Source: Bacteroidales bacterium (GTDB taxonomy: Bacteria; Bacteroidota; Bacteroidia; Bacteroidales; F082). Taken from it: 40,698 nt of DNA. The stretch covers positions 1 through 40,698 of the forward strand of contig JANJXG010000077.1 in the NCBI GenBank assembly GCA_024709145.1, given 5' to 3'. The notes below the pieces were generated by a model. That model searched no databases. It was not told where the DNA came from and saw only the letters and a list, made by a program, of their open reading frames with translations. Positions within the stretch are counted from its first letter, which is position 1. Each line of letters begins with the position of its first letter. A program made the position numbers and the translations under genes. Positions 15,365 to 24,288 of this stretch are shown piece by piece.

Positions 15365-16837
15365 ATGAGTAAAAAAGTTGTCATCATCGGAGCCGGATTC
15401 TCCGGACTGTCCTCAGCCAGCGTGCTGGCGCGGCATGGTTTTGATGTTGAGGTGATCGAAAAGCATGATATGCCGGGTGGAAGAGCACGTAAATTTTCGG
15501 AGGCTGGTTTCACTTTTGATATGGGCCCGAGCTGGTATTGGATGCCGGATGTATTCGAACAGTTTTTTAACTATTTTGGAAAGAAATCCTCAGATTTTTA
15601 CCAACTTGAAAGACTCGATCCTTCTTACACCATTTATTTCGGACCCGATGACAAAGTAGATCTTCCCGCTGATATTCATGCTCTTTACAGTTTGTTTGAC
15701 TCCATTGAAGCCGGCAGCGGATTGAAACTTAAAAGATTTCTTGAGGAAGCAGCATACAAATATGAAATAGGTATCAAAAAACTTGTTTTTAAACCATCAA
15801 AGAGTCTGATGGAGTTTGCCGAATGGGACATCATCAAAGGAGCCCTGAAGATGGATATCCTGAAATCGTTTCACAGTTACATAAGGAAATACTTTTCACA
15901 TCCCAAACTGCTGAAGATTCTTGAGTTTCCAATCCTTTTCCTTGGTGCCACTGCGCAGAAAACCCCTGCCCTGTATTCGCTGATGAATTATGGGGATATG
16001 GTTTTAGGCACCTGGTATCCGGTTGGCGGTATGTATAAAGTGGTTGAAGGTTTTGAACAACTCGCTTTGGGTGAAGGTGTTAAATTCTCTTACAATGAAT
16101 CTGTTATAGCTTTCGAGACATCTGACGGAAAAATTACCGCTGTTGTTACCGACAAGCGCAGCATTCAGGCTGATTATGTCATTGCCAGTGCCGATTACCA
16201 TCATGTTGAACAGAAAATTCTTGACCCTGCCTTTCGGATGTACGATGAAAAATACTGGAACAGCCGGGTTATGTCGCCTTCATCGCTCATCTATTATTTG
16301 GGGATCGATAAAAAGCTGGATCATGTTTTACATCACACCCTCATTTTCAACAAAGATTTCGAAAAACATGCCGAACAAATCTATGAAAAACCACAATGGC
16401 CTGAGAATCCATCCGTTTACCTGAGTTGCACATCAAAAACCGACCCCACCACCGCTCCCGAAGGAAAAGAGAACCTTTTTGTGCTGATTCCTGTTGCCCC
16501 GGGGCTTGACGATACAGATGCTGTGAGGCAACACTATTTCGATTTTTCAATCAGGCGCATCGAAGAAACATTGGGCATTGAACTTAAGGAAAATATCATT
16601 TACCAGAAATTCTATTCCAACCGTGATTTCTCAACCGACTATCATGCATTCAAAGGGAATGCCTATGGATTGGCCAACACCTTAATGCAAACCGCCATCC
16701 TGAAACCGTCCATGTTCAACAAAAAGCTTCCAAATTTGTTATATACCGGTCAGTTGACAATACCAGGTCCGGGCGTACCTCCTACGATCATTTCGGGACA
16801 AGTAGCAGCAAGTGAGATCATTAAACTTAATAAATAG
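15365..16837 (+). CDS. crtI: Phytoene desaturase CrtI
   Basis: CrtI is an FAD-dependent, membrane-associated desaturase that converts phytoene to lycopene in several steps. The 490-residue protein opens with the dinucleotide-binding motif VVIIGAGFSGLSSA (residues 4-17), then IEKHDMPGGRAR and DMGPSWYWMP. It closes with the family C-terminal signature LLYTGQLTIPGPGVPP before IISGQVAASEII. I chose ATG 15365 (MSKKVVIIGAG). The frame is open upstream, but those codons overlap the TTAAACAA operator and encode no conserved sequence. It is the first gene of crtI-crtB-(17680)-idi-crtZ, and only 2 bp separate it from crtB. Confidence 0.95.
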   Translation: MSKKVVIIGAGFSGLSSASVLARHGFDVEVIEKHDMPGGRARKFSEAGFTFDMGPSWYWMPDVFEQFFNYFGKKSSDFYQLERLDPSYTIYFGPDDKVDLPADIHALYSLFDSIEAGSGLKLKRFLEEAAYKYEIGIKKLVFKPSKSLMEFAEWDIIKGALKMDILKSFHSYIRKYFSHPKLLKILEFPILFLGATAQKTPALYSLMNYGDMVLGTWYPVGGMYKVVEGFEQLALGEGVKFSYNESVIAFETSDGKITAVVTDKRSIQADYVIASADYHHVEQKILDPAFRMYDEKYWNSRVMSPSSLIYYLGIDKKLDHVLHHTLIFNKDFEKHAEQIYEKPQWPENPSVYLSCTSKTDPTTAPEGKENLFVLIPVAPGLDDTDAVRQHYFDFSIRRIEETLGIELKENIIYQKFYSNRDFSTDYHAFKGNAYGLANTLMQTAILKPSMFNKKLPNLLYTGQLTIPGPGVPPTIISGQVAASEIIKLNK

Positions 16838-16839
16838 TT

Positions 16840-17679
16840 ATGAAAGCCATCTACGACAAAGTCTCTTATAAAATCAGCAAACTTACCACCAGGACTTATA
16901 CAACATCTTTTTCGCTGGGTATCAGGCTTTTCGACAAAAAATTCCATGATCCTATTTATGCAATCTATGGTTTCGTTCGTCTGGCCGACGAGATTGTGGA
17001 CTCCTTTCATGATTATGACAAGGAAACACTGATGGCGGAATTCAGACGCGAGACCGTGCTGGCAATCGAACGTAAGATTAGCCTGAACCCGATTTTGAAC
17101 AGTTTTCAGGAAACGGTACACCGCTATGGCATTGAATGGAATCACATCGACCGTTTTCTCAAAAGCATGGAAATGGACCTCGACAAAATTGAATACAATC
17201 AGATGCTTTACGAAGACTATATCCTTGGTTCGGCAGAAGTGGTTGGTCTGATGTGTTTGCATGTCTTCAGCGAAGGTGACAGGCAGAAATACGAAGAATT
17301 GCGCCACCCTGCCATGCGTCTTGGTTCTGCTTTTCAAAAGATTAACTTCTTCAGGGATCTGAACAATGACCATCAACACCTTGGCAGAACTTATTTTCCA
17401 GGGCTCGACCTGAATCACTTTGACAGCAAGGCCAAAGCACAGATTGAAGTCGACATTGAAAAAGACTTCCGGGATGGTTTGAATGGCATCAGGATGTTAC
17501 CTGCGGGTGCGCGTTATGGTGTATATGTGGCCTATGTGTATTACTACAACTTGTTCAAAAAGATCAAAAGGCTGCAGGCAAAGCGACTGCTCGAGGATAA
17601 GAGAATCCGGATTCCGAACAGTTCAAAGTACTTGCTGTTAATCTCTTCCTATATGAGATTCAGATTTAATATGCTATAA
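16840..17679 (+). CDS. crtB: Phytoene synthase CrtB
   Basis: CrtB condenses two geranylgeranyl diphosphate molecules to phytoene, the committed step of carotenoid synthesis. The 279-residue protein has the squalene/phytoene synthase fold with both aspartate-rich Mg2+ sites: DEIVD in the segment VRLADEIVDSF (about residue 50) and NFFRDLNND (about residue 170), the latter in the signature region LGSAFQKINFFRD. The stop codon touches the ATG of the next gene with no gap, and crtI ends 2 bp upstream, so the unit is a tight operon. Confidence 0.96.
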   Translation: MKAIYDKVSYKISKLTTRTYTTSFSLGIRLFDKKFHDPIYAIYGFVRLADEIVDSFHDYDKETLMAEFRRETVLAIERKISLNPILNSFQETVHRYGIEWNHIDRFLKSMEMDLDKIEYNQMLYEDYILGSAEVVGLMCLHVFSEGDRQKYEELRHPAMRLGSAFQKINFFRDLNNDHQHLGRTYFPGLDLNHFDSKAKAQIEVDIEKDFRDGLNGIRMLPAGARYGVYVAYVYYYNLFKKIKRLQAKRLLEDKRIRIPNSSKYLLLISSYMRFRFNML

Positions 17680-18204
17680 ATGTTCAGGTTAATAATTATT
17701 TTGCTGTTGTTTCCTGTTCAGGAGAAGGAAATGCTGAAAAAGGCAAGAGACTTGTTTTTCTCGTTTGAGGTTGACGAGCAAGCACCTGCCCGCCTTGAAA
17801 AACTCTTGAAAAATCACGAAGACAACCCTTTGTTTGAAGCGTATCTTGGTGTTTCGATTGCAGCAGCAGCCAACCAGGAAACGAGTCCTGTGTCGCGTTA
17901 CAACAAATTCAATGAAGGGAAAAAGCTCGTTGAAAATGCCATCGACCGTTCGCCTGAAAACCCTGAAATACGTTTCATTCGTCTGAGCATTCAATCCAAA
18001 GCCCCCGCCTTTCTTGTTTACAATGGCGAGATAGACCAGGACAAAGAAATGATTCTGCGTTCCTTAAACAAGAATCACAGCGTGTTTGCCGATCAAAATT
18101 TCAGGAGAAAAGTTTTGCTATTTTTGCGGCAGAAAGTTTATCTGACTCCGCAGGAACGGTTTATCACAACAAGATTAATGAACCAAACTTCCCTAACACC
18201 CTAA
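17680..18204 (+). CDS. Unknown TPR-like protein embedded in the carotenoid operon
   Basis: I do not recognise a named function for this 174-residue protein. It starts with a short hydrophobic stretch (LIIILLLF) that could be a signal anchor or weak signal peptide. The rest is helical and resembles two or three degenerate tetratricopeptide units, for example LEKLLKNHEDNPLFEAYLG and AIDRSPENPEIRFIRLSIQ. It starts on the base after the crtB stop and ends 3 bp before idi, so it is clearly co-transcribed and probably co-regulated with pigment synthesis. A scaffold or membrane-tethering role is a guess from position only. Confidence 0.85.
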   Translation: MFRLIIILLLFPVQEKEMLKKARDLFFSFEVDEQAPARLEKLLKNHEDNPLFEAYLGVSIAAAANQETSPVSRYNKFNEGKKLVENAIDRSPENPEIRFIRLSIQSKAPAFLVYNGEIDQDKEMILRSLNKNHSVFADQNFRRKVLLFLRQKVYLTPQERFITTRLMNQTSLTP

Positions 18205-18207
18205 TTT

Positions 18208-18747
18208 ATGACTGAAAATCACGAATATGTCGTTCTTGTCGATGAACAGGACATAGTCACAGGTAAAATGGAGAAGATGGAGGCGCACGAAAAAGGTGTA
18301 CTTCACAGGGCTTTTTCAGTTTTTCTGTTCAACAGCCATGGCGAAATGCTTCTGCAACAGCGGGCCCACTCAAAGTACCATTCTCCCGGACTTTGGACAA
18401 ATGCATGCTGCTCGCATCCCCGTATGGATGAAAGCCTGGAATCAGCAACCACACGGAGGCTGTCCGAAGAAATGGGCATGCAGTGCACGATGCAAGAAAT
18501 TTTTCACTTTATCTACAAGGCCGATGTCGGTCAGGGCCTGACAGAGCACGAACTCGACCATGTTTTTGTTGGCACTACCGATGCTGAACCTGCGCTTAAT
18601 CCCGACGAGGTGGCCGACTGGAAATACATGCGCATGGATGACATCAAATCATCGATGCTGCAGGAACCCGAGAAATATACCGTCTGGTTTCGTATTGCTT
18701 TTGATGAAGTTTACCGATATTTTAACAATAACACCTTAAAAAAATGA
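18208..18747 (+). CDS. idi: Isopentenyl-diphosphate delta-isomerase, type I
   Basis: Idi interconverts IPP and DMAPP and supplies the primer for geranylgeranyl diphosphate. The 179-residue Nudix-fold enzyme shows the type I active site: TNACCSHP with the catalytic Cys (about residue 67), a Nudix-like RRLSEEMGM, and TEHELDHVF with the catalytic Glu (about residue 113). It is soluble. Its stop overlaps the crtZ start as ATGA, which suggests translational coupling. Its presence in the operon raises precursor flux to carotenoids. Confidence 0.97.
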   Translation: MTENHEYVVLVDEQDIVTGKMEKMEAHEKGVLHRAFSVFLFNSHGEMLLQQRAHSKYHSPGLWTNACCSHPRMDESLESATTRRLSEEMGMQCTMQEIFHFIYKADVGQGLTEHELDHVFVGTTDAEPALNPDEVADWKYMRMDDIKSSMLQEPEKYTVWFRIAFDEVYRYFNNNTLKK

Positions 18748-19214
18748 TAAGTTGGTATCTGGCTGCTGCTTTGATCCTTGCAGCCTTTCTGATGATGGAA
18801 TTTGTTGCCTGGTTTTCGCATAAATATGTGATGCACGGTTTTTTATGGGTTCTGCACAAAGATCATCATATCAGGGATGGCCGCAAGTTTGAATGGAATG
18901 ACGTTTTTGCTGTCATTTTTGCTACGCCGAGTTTTCTGTTTATTTACTTTGGAATTCAGGACGGTTTCGACTGGAAGTTTTACATTGGTTTAGGCATTGC
19001 ATTATACGGGTTTGCCTATTTTATCTTTCATGATGTGTTGGTGCATAACAGGTTACCATTTCTCTCGAGGCTTTCAAACCGCTATCTGCGCGCTACCATT
19101 ACCGCACACATGGATCATCACAAGCCAAATGCATTTTACAATTATGGCTTCCTCCTGGCACCGATGAAGTATTACAAGGAGGAATGGGCCAAAAAATCAA
19201 GTAGTAACAAATAA
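18744..19214 (+). CDS. crtZ: Beta-carotene hydroxylase CrtZ (fatty-acid hydroxylase superfamily)
   Basis: CrtZ is a di-iron membrane enzyme that hydroxylates the rings of beta-carotene at C3/C3', giving zeaxanthin. The 156-residue protein has about four hydrophobic segments and the full set of histidine motifs: HKYVMH (about 27-32), HKDHH (about 39-43), HDVLVH (about 94-99) and HMDHH (about 121-125). It is the last gene of the carotenoid operon. No lycopene cyclase gene (crtY or crtYcd) is in the window, although CrtZ needs its product, so the cyclase must be encoded elsewhere. Confidence 0.95.
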   Translation: MISWYLAAALILAAFLMMEFVAWFSHKYVMHGFLWVLHKDHHIRDGRKFEWNDVFAVIFATPSFLFIYFGIQDGFDWKFYIGLGIALYGFAYFIFHDVLVHNRLPFLSRLSNRYLRATITAHMDHHKPNAFYNYGFLLAPMKYYKEEWAKKSSSNK

Positions 19215-19259
19215 AGTTGTTTATTCTTTCAATGAGCTGAATATAAGTTAACTAAGATT

Positions 19260-19727
19260 TCATTCGGCTTTCTTCACATTTTCTGAAAACTTTGTCACTG
19301 AGTCCAATTCAATGATTTTGGCGCTGTTTTCATCCAGCAGAAACAGTTTTTCAAAAGAACTAATCAATTCGCTTTTACTGATGGCATCCAGAAGCAGGTT
19401 TTCACTGATTGGATGGTTTCCTTTGTAAGTCAACACAAGCCAGTATGCCCGGTGAAGCCCTTTACGATAGTGGCTCAGCTTTTGTTCTTTTTTCCGGATC
19501 AGCTGACCCAGCAGGCCGGCCAAAGAGTCATGCCATTCTCTGGTTTCCCTTGCCGTTGCATTGAACATATCTTCTGCGATCACGCTGGTGAGCTCGATCC
19601 CCAGACTCCATCTTCTTGTTTTTAATATAAAATCAGGTGATTCTGCTGCAATAATTCTGGCATGCGGGAAATCAGTTAGCTGCTGCCTCAAAAGATCCAG
19701 ACTTTGTCGTTCTGCTGTTTTTTTCAT
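19260..19727 (-). CDS. Hypothetical protein with PD-(D/E)XK-like motif
   Basis: I do not recognise the family of this 155-residue soluble protein. Residues 20-50 read ARIIAAESPDFIL and then WSLGIELTSV. The spacing of E-PDF and GIELT resembles the core of PD-(D/E)XK nucleases (E...PD...xExT/K), but the usual Lys is not obvious. The middle is charged and helical (LIRKKEQKLSHYRKG). It is a single gene, convergent with crtZ and divergent from the LpxH-like gene. A nuclease-like fold is a motif-level guess and it may be an inactive relative. Confidence 0.7.
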   Translation of the reverse strand: MKKTAERQSLDLLRQQLTDFPHARIIAAESPDFILKTRRWSLGIELTSVIAEDMFNATARETREWHDSLAGLLGQLIRKKEQKLSHYRKGLHRAYWLVLTYKGNHPISENLLLDAISKSELISSFEKLFLLDENSAKIIELDSVTKFSENVKKAE

Positions 19728-19846
19728 TCAAATCACAATTTGATAACCTTGACCGGCCGCTAATTTACAAATAATTAGTCAAAGGTTAAACACAGCCTAA
19801 CAGCCGCTGTACTGAACTGAAGTTTCTTTGCGGTTTAATTGAAAAT

Positions 19847-20695
19847 ATGCCTGACAGAAGAAAAATTGAAATCGTGGTACTTTCAGATCTTCACCTGGGC
19901 ACCAAAGGCTGCCGGTCGACAGAACTGCTTCATTATCTCAAATCCATTCAGCCTCAAACCTTAATCCTTAATGGCGACATCATTGATATTTGGCAGTTTA
20001 AAAAAAACTACTGGCCGGCAAGTCACATGAAAGTGGTAAAACATATTATTGGGCTGGCTGCCAAAAAGACAAAAGTATATTATATCACCGGCAACCACGA
20101 CGAAGTGTTGCGCCGATTTGCCGGGTTCAGGATTGGCAACCTTCAAATTGTCAACCAACTGCTCATTGAAATTGACGGCCGGAAGCATTGGTTTTTTCAT
20201 GGCGATGTTTTCGATGTCATCATGCAACACAGCAAATGGCTTGCACGTGCAGGTGCTGTGGGTTATGACAGCTTGATTTGGCTCAACACCTTCGTGAATG
20301 CCTGCCGCAGAAAACTTGGCCTCCCACCTGTTTCCTTGTCAAAACGAATCAAGGACAATGTGAAATCAGCCGTAAGATACATCAATAATTTTGAAGAAAC
20401 TGCTGCTTCCCTGGCTGCCCGAAAAGGCTACGATGCCATTGTTTGCGGTCACATCCATCATCCGGAAATGAAACAGATCAACATCCAGCACAATTCCATA
20501 AGCTACCTGAATTCGGGCGATTGGATAGAGAACCTCAGTGCCCTCGAATATCAGGATGGCGAATGGACCACCTATCTCTACAAACATGAACCGGCTTTTG
20601 AGACAGAAAAAGAAACCTCAACCGATCAGCAGCCTTTGGATGAAATGAAACCCAAACAATTGTTTCAGCTAATGCTCGAGGAGTTTCAGTCATGA
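19847..20695 (+). CDS. LpxH-like metallophosphoesterase
   Basis: This 282-residue calcineurin-like phosphoesterase belongs to the UDP-2,3-diacylglucosamine diphosphatase (LpxH) group. All five metal-site blocks are visible: SDLHLG (about 14-19), NGDIIDIW, GNHD, HGDVFD and GHIHHP. Compared with classical LpxH it has an internal helical insert (about 140-180) and a C-terminal tail rich in Glu/Lys, so it may be a paralogue with another lipid-pyrophosphate or polyprenol substrate. Its stop overlaps the start of a MurG-like glycosyltransferase as ATGA. This suggests the two act in one pathway of envelope lipid or glycolipid synthesis. Exact chemistry is unproven. Confidence 0.85.
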   Translation: MPDRRKIEIVVLSDLHLGTKGCRSTELLHYLKSIQPQTLILNGDIIDIWQFKKNYWPASHMKVVKHIIGLAAKKTKVYYITGNHDEVLRRFAGFRIGNLQIVNQLLIEIDGRKHWFFHGDVFDVIMQHSKWLARAGAVGYDSLIWLNTFVNACRRKLGLPPVSLSKRIKDNVKSAVRYINNFEETAASLAARKGYDAIVCGHIHHPEMKQINIQHNSISYLNSGDWIENLSALEYQDGEWTTYLYKHEPAFETEKETSTDQQPLDEMKPKQLFQLMLEEFQS

Positions 20696-21783
20696 AAATT
20701 CTTTTTGCAGTTCAGGGAACAGGAAACGGCCATATCAGCCGGGCCATGACATTACTGCCCGAACTTTGTAATTATGGAAAAGTCGACTTGCTGATCAGCG
20801 GCCGTCACAATGGATTAACCCCCTCCTACCCGATTCGATACAAATATGAAGGACTGGGGTTCAGCTTTGGTAAAAACGGCGGGATCGACCTGACCCGCAC
20901 ATTTACAGAAGCCAAAATATCAAGACTGATCAAGGAATTTGAATCTGTCCCGGTTGAAAAATATGATCTTGTCATCAATGATTTTGAACCGCTGACGGCG
21001 TGGGTCTCCAAAGTAAAACAGGTGCCTTGCATCGGTTTAAGCCATCAGTCAGCACTGTTGCTTCCGGGTGTTCCGCTGCCCAATGACAACAACCTGATCG
21101 GCAACCTCGTTCTCAAATACTACGCGCCTGTAGCCGAAGCCATCAGTTTCCATTTCAATCGCTGGCATCCCGACATTTTTACTCCTGTCATCCGAAATGA
21201 CCTGCGAAGTGTCAAAATAACCGACAACGGACATTTAACTGTTTACCTTCCTGCTTACGGTGATCAGTTGCTAATTGAATTTTTCAGTCAACTTAAAGGA
21301 GTCAAAGTCGAGATTTTTACCAAAGGAATACACAAACAGCAACTCAGTCCTATGCTGAGTCTTCATCCGGTTGATCAGCTTAGCTTTGGAAAAAGCATGG
21401 CAAGTTGCGGCGGTATTATCTGCGGAGCGGGTTTTGAAACGCCTGCAGAAGCGCTTTTTATGAGAAAAAAACTGATGGTGATTCCTATGAAAAATCAATT
21501 CGAACAACAGTGCAATGCTGCCGCCCTGCAGCAGATGGGCGTTCGGACGCTTCCAAAACTGGACATGGAACTCTTGCCTGAAGTTGTGTCATGGATTACA
21601 CATGCAGAACCTGTGGAGGTTAACTATCCGAATCAAAATAAAGAAATTTTCACAAGGCTGTTTGAAAAATCAGCAAATCACCAATGTCCAAAAGCTGTTG
21701 GGCATCGTCCTGCAACCTACCGAAGCCTGCTGCATGCCGGCCTGAAAGAACTCAAATCAAAGGCCGTTTCTCAGTTTTTCTGA
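20692..21783 (+). CDS. Glycosyltransferase, MurG/MJ1255-like (GT-B fold)
   Basis: This 363-residue protein resembles the MJ1255 and GT28 group of GT-B glycosyltransferases. It opens with ILFAVQGTGNGHISRAMTL, the glycine-rich acceptor loop equivalent to that of MurG. In the C-terminal half it has CGGIICGAGFETPAEALFM, the donor-binding loop, followed by KKLMVIPMKNQFEQQCNA, which is again GT28-like. The C terminus is basic. Overlap with the LpxH-like gene implies a common pathway, plausibly sugar transfer to a membrane lipid. Acceptor and donor are unknown. The last 13 bp overlap the end of the convergent lipoprotein gene. Confidence 0.85.
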   Translation: MKILFAVQGTGNGHISRAMTLLPELCNYGKVDLLISGRHNGLTPSYPIRYKYEGLGFSFGKNGGIDLTRTFTEAKISRLIKEFESVPVEKYDLVINDFEPLTAWVSKVKQVPCIGLSHQSALLLPGVPLPNDNNLIGNLVLKYYAPVAEAISFHFNRWHPDIFTPVIRNDLRSVKITDNGHLTVYLPAYGDQLLIEFFSQLKGVKVEIFTKGIHKQQLSPMLSLHPVDQLSFGKSMASCGGIICGAGFETPAEALFMRKKLMVIPMKNQFEQQCNAAALQQMGVRTLPKLDMELLPEVVSWITHAEPVEVNYPNQNKEIFTRLFEKSANHQCPKAVGHRPATYRSLLHAGLKELKSKAVSQFF

Positions 21784-22370
21784 ATCTTCTGTGTGAATGT
21801 AAGATAACCTGGATAAGGCAATGATGTCAAGCCAATATTGATGTATGGTTTTATTTTAACCGTTACCTCCATCGGCTCCTGATCTTTTCCGGTAAACTTA
21901 TTGATGAGTCTGGTAATATCTTCCCTGTTCTGAGCGGCTAAAGCTGTAAAAAGCTCTGTTTGAAGCGGTAAAGGCAATACTTCGCTGCTGTTGGGACCGA
22001 TTGTGTATTGTGTTTTTGTTTCACCGTTGAGCAATTCCATTCCTTCAAGCAGGATGATATAATCCATCCGTGACACGGTGGCAGCTTTGTTGTTAGGATT
22101 GTCAACTTTCATCATCACATCAAGACTGATCGGGATATTTTTTTGAAACATGGCATTTACGAGCTGCATTAGCTGTCCGCCCTGAATTCCTCCGGCAGAA
22201 GTACCATCGCCCAGGTCGATGCCTGCAAGGCGAAGAGACCGAATGCCCTCAAAGCTGAACTCACAAGAATTCAACCGACTCATTTCACTCACCTGCTTTA
22301 CTGTCGAGCATGATTGATAAGCAACTGTCAAACTCAACAGCAGGATGATCGCTGCAAAAATCCTTTTCAT
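21771..22370 (-). CDS. Putative lipoprotein with LEA14/WHy-like domain
   Basis: This 199-residue protein has a hydrophobic signal (IFAAIILLLSLTVA) and then YQSC, which suits a Bacteroidota lipoprotein signal with Cys21 as the likely lipidated residue, although the lipobox is not canonical. The rest looks like a late-embryogenesis-abundant type-2 (WHy) beta-sandwich, with the characteristic NIPISLDVMMKVDNPNNKAA segment and alternating hydrophobic strands. It is expected at the periplasmic face of an envelope membrane. It starts 2 bp after typA, so it is probably the second gene of a typA operon. Its function is unknown. Confidence 0.75.
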   Translation of the reverse strand: MKRIFAAIILLLSLTVAYQSCSTVKQVSEMSRLNSCEFSFEGIRSLRLAGIDLGDGTSAGGIQGGQLMQLVNAMFQKNIPISLDVMMKVDNPNNKAATVSRMDYIILLEGMELLNGETKTQYTIGPNSSEVLPLPLQTELFTALAAQNREDITRLINKFTGKDQEPMEVTVKIKPYINIGLTSLPYPGYLTFTQKIQKN

Positions 22371-22372
22371 GT

Positions 22373-24187
22373 CTAGCTGGTTTTGTTCATCCTTTTCCGC
22401 TCAATCTCATCAAGGATAATTTTGCGCAACCTGAGGGAGCGAGGTGTTACTTCGAGGTATTCGTCTTCGCGGATGTTTTCCATAAACTCTTCCAGCGAAA
22501 ATCTGATGGCGGGTATAATCAATACTTTTTCGTCAGAGCCGGATGCGCGCATATTGGTCAACTTCTTGGTTTTGCATACATTAACAACCAAATCGGTTGC
22601 CCTGTTGTTTTCGCCGATTACCTGACCCATGTAAACTTCTTCGTTGGGATGGATGTAAAACGATCCTCTGTCCTGCAGTTTCCAAATCGAAAAAGGAATG
22701 GCTGTTCCTGTTTCAAGCGAAATCAGCGCACCATTGTTTCTGGCAGCCAAATCGCCTTTCCACGGTTCAAAGCTTTTAAACCGGTGTGCAATGATGGCCT
22801 CACCTTCAGTTACAGTGAGGATATTGTTTCTCAGTCCGATGATTCCTCGCGATGGAATGTTGAATTCGAGGTGCATTCGGTCACCCTTGGGATGCATTTC
22901 GATGAGCTCACCTTTTCGCATGCTCACCTGTTCGATCACTTTTCCGGCAAAATCTTCCGGAACAAGCACGGTCAGCCCTTCGATTGGCTCATGTTTTTGA
23001 CCATCAATGATTTTAATGATTACCTTGGGTTGTCCAAGTTGAAACTCATAGCCTTCGCGTCTCATTGTTTCAATAAGAATGCTCAGGTGCAGAATGCCCC
23101 TGCCATAGACGAGTAAAGCATCAGGCGAATCTGTGTCCTCGACCCGCAGGGCCAGATTTTTTTCGATCTCTTTCATCAAGCGATCGCGCAAATGCCTGGA
23201 TGTTACATACTTTCCTTCTTTCCCATAAAAGGGGGAGTTGTTGATGGTAAACAACATACTCATGGTAGGTTCTTCAATCCGGATAGGTGGAAGACCTTCA
23301 GGATTTTCAAAATCGGCAATGGTGTCGCCGATATCAAAATCCTCAATACCCATCAGGGCAATGATATCGCCGGAATGCACAGGGGTTTTAATCCGTTCTT
23401 TTCCGAGACCTTCAAAAGTATAAAGCTCTTTGATGTTCGACTTTGTGATGGTTCCGTCGCGTTTCACAAGCGAAACATTCATGCCAGCCTGCAAGGTTCC
23501 GCGCAGCAAACGTCCGACAGCGATACGCCCCACATAAGAGCTGTAATCAAGTGAAGTGATCTGAAGCTGTGGTGTTCCCTCAACGTTTTTGGCTTTCGGT
23601 ATATGAGCTAAGATGGTGTCGAGCAAAAATGAAACATCCGATGTAACGTTTTCCCAGTGATCCGACATCCAGCCATTCTTCGATGATCCATACACTGTCG
23701 GGAAATCAAGCTGATCTTCGGTTGCACCCAGGTTAAACATCAGATCGAACACTGCCTCCTGAACCTCATCCGGCCGACAGTTTGGCTTGTCAACCTTGTT
23801 GATAACAACGATCGGTTTGAGCCCCAGTTCGATGGCTTTTTGCAAAACAAAACGTGTCTGCGGCATGGGACCTTCAAAAGCATCAACCAACAACAAAACA
23901 CCATCAGCCATATTTAAAACACGCTCCACCTCACCACCAAAATCAGCGTGGCCGGGCGTGTCGATGATGTTTATTTTTGTGTCTTTATAGCGAACCGAGA
24001 CATTCTTGGCCAGAATTGTAATTCCTCTTTCCCTTTCAAGATCGTTGTTGTCGAGGATGAGATCATTCATTTCCTGATTGTCTCTAAAAAGCTTTACCTG
24101 GTATAACAGTCGATCGACGAGGGTTGTTTTGCCGTGGTCGACATGTGCAATAATTGCAATATTTCTGATTTCGTGCATATTAAGCAT
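22373..24187 (-). CDS. typA: Ribosome-associated GTPase TypA/BipA
   Basis: TypA is an EF-G-like translational GTPase that binds the 70S ribosome and aids 50S assembly and stress adaptation. The 604-residue protein shows G1 [12 protein letters not shown] (about 14-25), G2 ERERGITI, G3 DTPGHADFG and G4 NKVD. It has the usual domain order and the TypA-specific C-terminal domain ending near RKRMNKTS. Two starts are possible: ATG 24187 (MLNMHEIRN) or ATG 24178 (MHEIRN), and the second resembles other TypA N termini more closely. A TAATTTTG -7 element lies 17 bp upstream. A lipoprotein gene follows 2 bp downstream. Confidence 0.96.
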   Translation of the reverse strand: MLNMHEIRNIAIIAHVDHGKTTLVDRLLYQVKLFRDNQEMNDLILDNNDLERERGITILAKNVSVRYKDTKINIIDTPGHADFGGEVERVLNMADGVLLLVDAFEGPMPQTRFVLQKAIELGLKPIVVINKVDKPNCRPDEVQEAVFDLMFNLGATEDQLDFPTVYGSSKNGWMSDHWENVTSDVSFLLDTILAHIPKAKNVEGTPQLQITSLDYSSYVGRIAVGRLLRGTLQAGMNVSLVKRDGTITKSNIKELYTFEGLGKERIKTPVHSGDIIALMGIEDFDIGDTIADFENPEGLPPIRIEEPTMSMLFTINNSPFYGKEGKYVTSRHLRDRLMKEIEKNLALRVEDTDSPDALLVYGRGILHLSILIETMRREGYEFQLGQPKVIIKIIDGQKHEPIEGLTVLVPEDFAGKVIEQVSMRKGELIEMHPKGDRMHLEFNIPSRGIIGLRNNILTVTEGEAIIAHRFKSFEPWKGDLAARNNGALISLETGTAIPFSIWKLQDRGSFYIHPNEEVYMGQVIGENNRATDLVVNVCKTKKLTNMRASGSDEKVLIIPAIRFSLEEFMENIREDEYLEVTPRSLRLRKIILDEIERKRMNKTS

Positions 24188-24203
24188 TCGTGATTTGAGG
24201 GCG

Positions 24204-24211
24204 CAAAATTA
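24204..24211 (-). promoter_or_regulatory. -7 element of typA
   Basis: The minus strand reads TAATTTTG followed by CGC, an exact TAnnTTTG match, 17 bp upstream of the typA ATG. It is divergent from the lplA element at 24247-24254. Confidence 0.5.
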
Positions 24212-24246
24212 GTCTAAAGTTCGGACCTGAAGCTTTAAAAAAGCTT

Positions 24247-24254
24247 TAATTTTG
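24247..24254 (+). promoter_or_regulatory. -7 element of lplA
   Basis: TAATTTTG matches TAnnTTTG, 35 bp upstream of the lplA ATG. The inverted repeat AAGCTTT / AAAGCTT (24230-24246) sits directly upstream, between the two divergent -7 elements. Confidence 0.5.
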
Positions 24255-24288
24255 CCACAAGCATCAAATCAGGCTTAAAACATCCTTC

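Noticed and set aside
16750-17418. Open frame of 222 codons on the minus strand
   Set aside because: It is antisense to crtI and crtB, both with strong family signatures.
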